NCBI GenBank assembly: GCA_033002965.1
Contig: JAURVB010014816.1
Coordinates: forward strand, 23,347-87,346
Length of the DNA: 64,000 nt
Direction of reading: 5' to 3'
Origin: Piper betle
Lineage: Eukaryota > Streptophyta > Magnoliopsida > Piperales > Piperaceae
The number at the start of each line of letters is the position of its first letter. The first letter of the stretch is position 1. The notes below the pieces were generated by a model. That model did no database searches. It saw only the letters and a program-made list of their open reading frames with translations, and had not been told where the DNA came from. Shown here piece after piece: positions 56,996 through 64,000 of the stretch. The translations under genes and the position numbers were made by a program.

Positions 56996-59699
56996 TGTAA
57001 AACCCACGATTCGAGTCAGGGTTTTATATTCAGAACCGGTCGATTCGACCGTTATTTTCGAGTCGAGTCAGTTTCAGAACACGTGTACTGAGCCGATGCT
57101 AGTCGCGTGTATGAGCTATGAGGGTCATGCGTACCCAAGTATATGATGATAACGTCATGAACACAGCAGAACAGAATGAGTTATCAGATATATGTGAGTA
57201 TGCCGGTCATTTTTTTTATTTTTATATATAGTGGATTGTAGAATTAGTTTTAGGCCGTTTACCGCGTTAGGACGCGTTACGGGCAGTTTGGGTGGGTTGT
57301 TAGTCATAGAGCATATCATTATAATGTTGTGGTGTTTGTTTGATTTTACGGGATTTTTCCCGATTTTTATGAATTTTTTAGGATTTAATACGCCTTAGTT
57401 ATTATTCTTGACTCGAGCCGGAGACGAGTCAAGTAATATTTACAAGTTTGCCACCAGCCTTTTTCTTCCTCTCCCCCGACCTTTCCTTTCTTCTTCCCCA
57501 AACCCTTGTCGCGCGCCGCCCACTGTGCATGCCGCCGCCACCGCGGCCGACGCCACCTTGCCACCAATCGGTGCCGCTAGGCCTCGCCGTAGCGTCGCCG
57601 TGCCGCCCCGACTAGTCCCGGCCGTCGCCCAACCTCCACGATGCCGGAATCGCCGCGCCTAGCGCCGTGGTCGCGTCACCGATTCCGTCGCCGGCGACTG
57701 TCGCCGCCGCGATCGAGTGGTTGCCTCGGCACCCTCGACCGCCCAGCGACCTTTCCTGACCGGAGCAGAGGCCGTCGCCGCCCAGGCCGGCCGGATTTAG
57801 CCACCCATTGCCGCCGGCTCTGTTTTGCCATTTTCCGGCGAGCCACCGCTTCCATCGACCACGTCGACGTCATAGATGAGTCGGGCTTGCCGAGCCGGTT
57901 CCAAGGGTACCCAATACCCTTACTTTTCGGCCAGTAGACGCCGCCGGCGGTTGTTGCCGGAAAACCGCCGGAACTTGCCGGAAAACCACCGAAATCCGCC
58001 GGAAAACCAGATTTGCAGGAATTTGGCAGATCTTCCGCGGAGTTCATCCAGTCGAACCTGATCGACTTCGGACGCCGCCGAGTGTCGAATTCGAGCTCTG
58101 AGACACGCGACGGAACCCTAGCCGTCGCCAATTGCCGACGACGTGAGGTATAATTACCTCCGATTTGATTATTTAAAATTGATGATAATTGTTAGTATAG
58201 CATGTTAGAATTGAGTAGTTGTCATGATGAATGCCAGACTATGAATGAAGTAAAGATGTGCATGATGTGATTAACAGGGAATGAATAGTAAGTGATTTAA
58301 TGAGATAAAGTAAATATGAGCATGCTAATCGAGTATGACGTAAAAACATAGTAAAATTAGTATGAATAGGATTAGTTATAATTATTTTCATACTTATGAT
58401 TATTTGCCTGTTGATGGATGTTTGATTGTGTGAGTGTGTTTGATCATGACGCGTTTGATTCATCATTTAGTTAGCGGGCGTTAGTATTTAGTTTTGATGT
58501 GTAGGTACGGAGTAGGAGCTCGCCGCCTAGGCGCGATGACACGCTTGGAGCTTCTACCAGGTCCGTTTAGGACTCGACTCTGTTTTACGCTCTTCTATTG
58601 TATGTTTATTTTATTATCTGCAGGACGGGTTAAGTGGCGTTTTATCGGATCCCACTTAACTCGGGCCATTTAACCGAACAGTTTTCCGGATTAATAACCC
58701 CTCGGATGAGACCCTCGGATGATTTCGAAAACAAGATCCACCACAAGTTGCCTTCGGGCCTATTATATAAATCCCTCCCCAGCCCTATATATATGTAGTT
58801 TTCGCGTTTTCAGTGAGACGAGAGATGGAGAAACCGATTGCACGTACCATGAGCGGATGCCATGACAGTCAAAGCGGGCTCTGGATTAGTGCCAGCGGAC
58901 TGTTCCATTCCCGAGGGATCCTGACAACTCCGCGTTTGAGTTCCTCACACCCGGAGAACGTGGAGGTTTACGGGTACTGTTTAGTACAGCGCATGTCCGG
59001 ACTTGTGGTTCAAAGGGTACTAAAGGCGACTGCCTGAGAGTACTCGGCCTTCGTGCTCAAGGCCAGGAGAAATATGGAGGTAAGGAGAGGGCTTAGGATT
59101 TGAGACCAAAAAATGAAGTAAGAAAATGTCGAGAGCGGCATCAGTACAGCAGATCAGTAAGTTCGGGATGCTACCGGGTCTGCAGCCCAGTGGCTCCTCA
59201 GTAGTGCCCTTCAGAGTGTTCACGTGGAGTATATGATGTTTTCTTTCATATGAGAGTTTGCTCTCATAGCCAGCTTGTTATAGTTATTTTATTTTCCGGA
59301 CCAGTAACACTTGTTACTGACGTGTTTTTATATTATATGTAGGTAATAATCACAAGTTGGAGGAGCCAGCTTGGACGGAGGAGCACTGTTGTCACTTGCA
59401 CACATGTCAGTCGATAGAGTGGTTAATACTTTATTTATGATGCTATTATATTGTGAATGATGTGAAATGCTAAGACATGATAGGATATGATTAAATGTAA
59501 TGAGATGATGTTATGACATGATGAAAAGCTAAGACATGATGACAAGAGGTGAGATGTGATCAGAGTGCGCAGCAGAAGTGTGGCCTAAGTTCTATAATGA
59601 ATATACAGTATATTAGATTATGTGTGATTAAAATTGTTGATATATGCATATATATATATTGATATATATTATTTTGATAGGGTGGACCCTAATTGCAAT
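56996..59699 (+). repeat. LTR-B, diverged subfamily, lacking its last 300 bp
   Basis: Starts TGTAAAACCCACG immediately after the RNase H. It aligns to LTR-A with many differences, and has its own paired box (57408-57432), GC-rich U3 and TATA box (58785-58795, CTATATATATG). Near 59675 it reads GGTGGACCCTAATTGCAATTT, which aligns to about 55605-55628 of LTR-A. It then switches at 59700 to sequence from about 54755. Confidence 0.8.
58785..58795 (+). promoter_or_regulatory. TATA box of LTR-B
   Basis: CTATATATATG before TAGTTTTCGCGTTTTCAGTG, as in the other family LTRs. Confidence 0.6.
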
Positions 59700-60861
59700 T
59701 TAAGCGGATGCTATGCCAGTTAAAGCGGGCTTTAAATTAGTGAGTGGCCTATTCCATTCCCGAGGGATCTTGACAACTCTGCGTTTGAGCTTCTCACACC
59801 CAGAGAATGTAGAGGTTTACGGTACTGTTAAGTACAGAGCATGTCCGTACTTGTGGTTCAAAGGGTATTAAAGGCGCATGCCTGAGAGTATTCGGCCTAC
59901 GTGCTCAAAACCAAGAGTAATATGGAGGTTCAGAGAGGGCTTAGGATAAAATTTTTACGTAAAGTACTAAAAAAGAAGTGCCGAGAGCGACACCGTACCA
60001 GATAGATCGGGATGCTATTGAGTCAACTGCTCAACGGCTCCTATGTGGTTGCCCTTATGAGAGTTCTTGAGGAAGATATATGATTGTTTGCTTTCCATGA
60101 GAGTTTGCTCTAATGTTCTAGTTTGATATTAGTTATTTTCGGACCAGTGACACCCGTTGCTGATGTTTTCTTACTATACATGTAGGTGAGGAAGATGAAT
60201 GGAGTATGCCGGCTTTGACGAAGGACTAGCGTTTGCATTGCACACACATACCTGGCGCCGCGTCGACTTTTGCGTAAGATGTGATGTGATTGGATGTTGT
60301 TGTGGATTTGCATATTGGTATATATATGCATGTGTTTGTGAGGCTTGTATGCCTTGTTTTAGAAATGCTTGGAAATGTTTTGAAAAAGCTCTAATGATGT
60401 GCTATGCTTAAATGAAAAGGAACCAAATGAGCTGAGTATGAAATTGTAGGCGGGTGAGACGCCGATTACAAAATGTGTGGTAGTTTTGGAATCCTATTGT
60501 AATGTAAATTATTGTTTTCATATATATTATATTGTGCCGTGTTTTAACAGGTCGTCCCCTTATTGCACTTTTAGGGGAGGCTCTATCTATTTTATTCCAG
60601 GATTTTTATGAATTTCATTGTTGTTTTAATTATTTTGGTTTGTGGCTATTATCATGACATTCACGTAGTATCTTGCTAGGGTTTTGTATTTTATTCATAC
60701 ATTGTTTGCACATTAGTGGTGTGCTCCATCTTGAGACGTCGAGAGGGTTATGTTGTAGCCGTTTAGGTTTTGGGTCAGCCAAATTAATCGGTTTACGAGT
60801 AGTTCGATCCTTTGTAACAATTCTAGTCCTGGTTGAGAGTAAACCGGATTGGGGTTTTACA
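59700..60861 (+). repeat. Second copy of the LTR-A 3' portion
   Basis: Nearly identical to 54755-55915, including GACGAAGGACTAGCGTTTGC and the long R-U5 tail. It ends GGGGTTTTACA where LTR-A has GGGGTGTTACA. It is followed directly by the CTAAA duplication. It is the true outer end of the inserted element. Confidence 0.85.
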
Positions 60862-61746
60862 CTAAATGGACATGGTAGAAGCTCCAAGAGAGGCCACGAG
60901 CCTAGGTGGCGAGCTCCTACTACGCGCCTAGGTAGGGAGTTCATACTCCGTACATACACATACAAAACTACATATTAACTCCATGCTAACTATATGATGC
61001 ATGAATGAAATAGATACGTGGAAATTATTACAAAATTATGAATATTATAATTACTAATATTACTATTGAACTATCAACGAATGAATTAATTTAACAAACA
61101 ATAATTTAAAATCTTCTTATCATTACTTTTAATTAGGTTACTACACCACAATTTCTAAATTTATCTTCATCTCGTATTAAATCTCATTCTAAATTAACTT
61201 TCTAATCGAATAACTAATTAACCTATACAATTATAACCCTAATACCTAACATTACAATTTTTAACATCATCAATATCATATTAAATTTCATAATAAAATA
61301 ATTTGAATTATAATCCATCATTATCAATTCTTAATTACATACAAAAATTTATTAATCACATATAATTATTACAAATTTACAAAATTAACATATTAACAAA
61401 AATATAAAAAAAAATCATAAAAATTATAGACGATATGCATAATGATTAAAATAAATTAAAAATAAAAAATTTGAGAAGCCATAAGTGTGTCATTGTGATT
61501 CGGACTCGAATTGGCGATGACGAAGGCAGCGGCCGATGGTGCCGAGGAGTGGTTGCGGTAGTTGGGTATTGGCCAGATTAGGTCGCCAATGATGGTGTTG
61601 TCTGATGACCAAATTAGGGAAGAAGGGGGTGAGAGTGGGTAGATGAGAGGGAAAGGGGAAAGAGGGGGAAAGGAAGGAGGGTTGGACCGGCGGTGATGAC
61701 AGGCGGTGGTGGCTTTGAAATGAAAGTTTTGTGTTATGTTGTGATG

Positions 61747-61748
<2 letters not shown>

Positions 61749-61801
<53 letters not shown>
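61749..61801. repeat. (TA)n microsatellite
   Basis: About 26 TA units at the junction between the degraded LTR and the terminal inverted-repeat structure. Confidence 0.95.
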
Positions 61802-61803
<2 letters not shown>

Positions 61804-61860
61804 AAAAAAGGTAACGACGTAATGGAGCACAGCCAAGATGGTTGTGCTCAATTTTTTTTT

Positions 61861-61887
61861 AGCCGTTGGATTGAATCCAACGGCTAA
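61861..61887. repeat. 11-bp perfect palindrome arms, AGCCGTTGGA type
   Basis: TAGCCGTTGGA and TCCAACGGCTA with a 5-nt loop. Words like ATCCAACGGCT recur in many plant repeats and are often close to element ends. Just upstream, GAGCACAGCCA faces TGGTTGTGCTC as a second, imperfect hairpin (61827-61850). Confidence 0.7.
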
Positions 61888-61904
61888 AAATAACCCAACC
61901 AAAT

Positions 61905-63964
61905 CAACCCAGTGTTCCCACTCCCGCTCCCGCTCCGACGTTGCCGTGCCGCTCAAATTTTGCCGGCGCTGCCTTGGGTCACCCGGGGCCGTCCATACTT
62001 GGGGAAGAACCCGCCCACCTCGGCCGCCTGCCTCGCCCGCCCACCTCGCCTGCTCGCCGCTCGCCGCGCCAGCCCATCGCGCCCGCCAGCCCACTGCGCC
62101 ACCCACCCGCTGCTCGCTGCGCCAGCCCACCGCGCCTGCCCCTACTATTTTGGCGCGCCACCTTGGGTCACCTTGGGAAGATCGGGAATGGCCGGAGGTC
62201 GTCACCTGGGGAAAGGAAGGGAAGAGGGGCGGCACTGGCGGCGCCGGCCGGCGGCCGGGGTGGAGCGGCAAAAGCAGAGGACAGGGGCGATCGTGAAACA
62301 GGGGAGGTCGTGGAGCTGAATGGCAACTTCGTAATTAAAACTAAACTCGCTCCCGACTTGAGTCAATCTTATAAAATATATCCCAAAAAATATTAAAAAA
62401 TATAGTAAAATACGATAAAATAAAATAATCAAATTCTAATAGATTATTTTATTTTATGGTATTTTAATCTATTTTTTTCATATTTTTTGAAATTTATTTC
62501 GTAATATTGACTCAAGTCGGCACCGAGTCAAATTTTTATTTTAAAACAACTCCTCTTGAAAAATATGAAAAAATAGGGTAAAATACCATAAAATAAAATA
62601 ATCCATTATAATTCCATTATTTTATTTTTTGGTATTTTCCTGAATTTTTTTATATTTTTAGGGAATTATTTTGTAATATTGACTCTAGTCTGGTCCGAGT
62701 CAAGTTTTTATTACAAAACTACCCCTGCCCATTTCCTTCCCAACTTGTGTCAATATCACGAAATAAATCTAGAAAAATATGAAAAAAATAGATTAAAATA
62801 CCATAAGATAAAATAATCAATTAGAACTCAATTATTTTATTTTATGGTATTTTATTATATATTTTTTATAATTTTCAGGATATATTTCGTAATATTGACT
62901 CGACTCAGGAGCGAGTCAAGTTTTTATTACGAAACTAAGTCTGCCCATTTCCTCCTCCCTCCCCTATTTTGCTGGCCACTCCATTTTTCCACCCCTATTT
63001 TGTCGTGCTACCCGACTATCGGCGACCTCGCTACCGGCCGCCCGCTGGCGACTTTGAGAGCGAGTCATACTTTTATTATAAAATTATTATATATATATAT
63101 ATATTTAATTTATTTTGTAGCAGTGGCTCGAATCGGGAGCGGATTAATTTTTTATAATAAAAATTTGACTTGGTCCCGACTCGAGTCAATATTACAAAAT
63201 AAATGCCAAAAAATATAAAAAAATACAGGAAAATATCATAAATTAAAATAATCGAATTATAATCGATTATTTTATTTTATAGTATTTTACCCTATTTTGT
63301 TCATATTTTTTGAGAGAGGTAGTTTTAAAAGAAAAACTTGACTCGGTGGCGACTTGAGTCAATATTACGAAATAAATCTATTAGAACTTGATTATTTTAT
63401 TTTATCGTATTTTAATATATTTTTTGTATTTTTTGGGATAAATTTTATAATATTGACTCAAGTCGGGAGCGAGTCAAGTTTTAATTACGAAATTGCCATT
63501 CAGCTCCACGACCTCTCCTGTTTCACGATTGCCCCCGTCCTCTGCTTTTGCCGCTCCACCCCGACCGCCGGCGACCTCGCCGCCACCGTCGCTTGCACCA
63601 CCGCCGGCCAGCGCCGCCAGTGCCGCCCCTCTTCCCTTCCTTTCCCCTCTTTCTCTTTCCCTTGCCCTATTAGCCGCCCCCTCTCTGCTCTGTTTCTTGG
63701 AATGTTGCCGGCCTCCGTCCAATCGCCGCGACGACCTCCGGCCATTCCCGATCTTCCCCAGGTGACCCAAGGTGGCGCGCCAAAACAGTAGGGGCAGGCG
63801 CGGTGGGCTAGCGCAGCGAGCGGCGGGCAGGCGCGGCGAGCGGTGGGCTGGCGCGGCGAGTGGCGAGCAGGCGAGGTGGGTGGGTAAGGCAGGCGGGCAA
63901 GGCCGACGGGCGAGGCAGGTGGGAGAGGCAGGTGGGCGAGGCGGGCGGGAGTGGACGAGACGCA
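61905..63964. repeat. Large inverted repeat (foldback), arms about 0.5 kb, continuing past the window
   Basis: The left arm (about 61990-62442) is inverted in the right arm (63379 to the end of the window). Shared blocks include GAGCTGAATGGCAAC, CGCTCCCGACTTGAGTCAAT, AATACGATAAAATAAAATAA and GGCGCGCCACCTTGGGTCACC. In between (62443-63378) are AT-rich imperfect palindromes, each with ATTATTTTATTTTATGGTA-like arms and TTGACTC boxes. The arms resemble U3 of the Tekay-like LTR family but are GC-rich and distinct. The right arm has extra sequence at 63640-63730. Confidence 0.75.
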
Positions 63965-64000
63965 CGGCGGCCGGCCGGGGAGGAGTCGCCGGAGTTGGGT

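Larger units (their letters stand above)
53400..60861 (+). mobile_element. Composite Tekay-like retrotransposon insertion
   Basis: A perfect 5-bp target duplication CTAAA (53395-53399 and 60862-60866) brackets the block. In order it holds LTR-A (53400-55915), a primer site (55920), gag N-terminus (56105-56512), an internal deletion, the RT end and RNase H (56527-56995), LTR-B of a diverged subfamily (56996-59699), and a second copy of the last 1160 bp of LTR-A (59700-60861). Protease, most of RT, integrase and chromodomain are missing. A second element probably inserted into pol, followed by a deletion from LTR-B into the 3' LTR-A. Confidence 0.85.
51985..61745 (-). mobile_element. Tekay-like LTR, minus orientation, split by a composite insertion
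   Basis: The left part, 51985-53399, starts TGTAATACCCC and carries the R-U5 landmarks, a TATA-like ATTATATATAG at 53163 and the GAGTCCTAAA block. The right part, 60862-61745, resumes TGGACATGGTAGAAGC and passes to a degraded GC-rich U3. The two join exactly once the 53400-60861 insertion and one copy of its 5-bp duplication are removed. The right end is lost near a TA microsatellite, so no target duplication can be tested. An internal partial duplication of the GCCTAGGTAGGGAG block lies at 60898-60945. Confidence 0.7.

Noticed and set aside
61750..62271. A 173-codon minus-strand frame ending in an Ile/Tyr run
   Set aside because: The tail is the TA microsatellite read as codons and the rest is the GC-rich inverted-repeat arm.

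Overview
The window reads as nuclear DNA of a flowering plant. It has AT-rich intergenic sequence, genes split by GT-AG introns, and many nested LTR retrotransposons and small hAT-type elements. The species cannot be told from the sequence. There is no sign of a prokaryotic, organellar or viral genome.

Two host genes look complete, both on the minus strand. One at 22.0-23.5 kb encodes a 361-residue GDP-mannose pyrophosphorylase (four coding exons plus a 5' UTR intron, with a TATA box near 24.4 kb). One at 40.0-44.2 kb encodes a 465-residue RCC1-repeat beta-propeller protein (eleven exons). I rebuilt every exon junction by hand, and the reading frame closes in both.

The rest is mostly transposable elements. 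(1) 1-8.6 kb: a duplicated copia-like gag fragment, its second copy interrupted by a deleted minus-strand Ty3-gypsy element of Del/Tekay type, whose LTR carries a 1.2 kb hAT-like element. (2) 11.8-15.0 kb: a solo LTR. (3) 16.0-21.1 kb: a full-length but dead Ty1-copia element with a perfect 5-bp target duplication. (4) 25.7-26.3 kb: a hAT MITE. (5) 29.1-37.1 kb: a nest of LTRs of one family, including two solo LTRs with perfect target duplications and a hAT MITE. (6) 37.1-39.5 and 45.7-49.9 kb: two inverted copies of an unrecognised repeat family flanking the RCC1 gene, one split by a chimeric hAT-like element and the other by a solo LTR. (7) 52.0-61.7 kb: an LTR split by a 7.5 kb composite Tekay-like insertion with a perfect 5-bp target duplication. 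(8) 61.9 kb to the end: a large inverted repeat with AT-rich palindromes at its centre, running off the window.

The LTR family is the unifying theme. Its copies start TGTAAAACC, end GTGTTACA, are followed by an initiator-Met primer site, and share a TATA box, a 25-bp paired TTGACTC/GAGTCAA box and a GC-rich U3 block with a recurring proline/alanine-rich frame. Perfect 5-bp duplications around solo LTRs point to repeated LTR-LTR recombination. The most unusual items are the terminal foldback structure, the paired W-box-like motif of fixed spacing, the chimeric 3' LTR, and small hAT-like elements that appear to have picked up LTR or SINE sequence.
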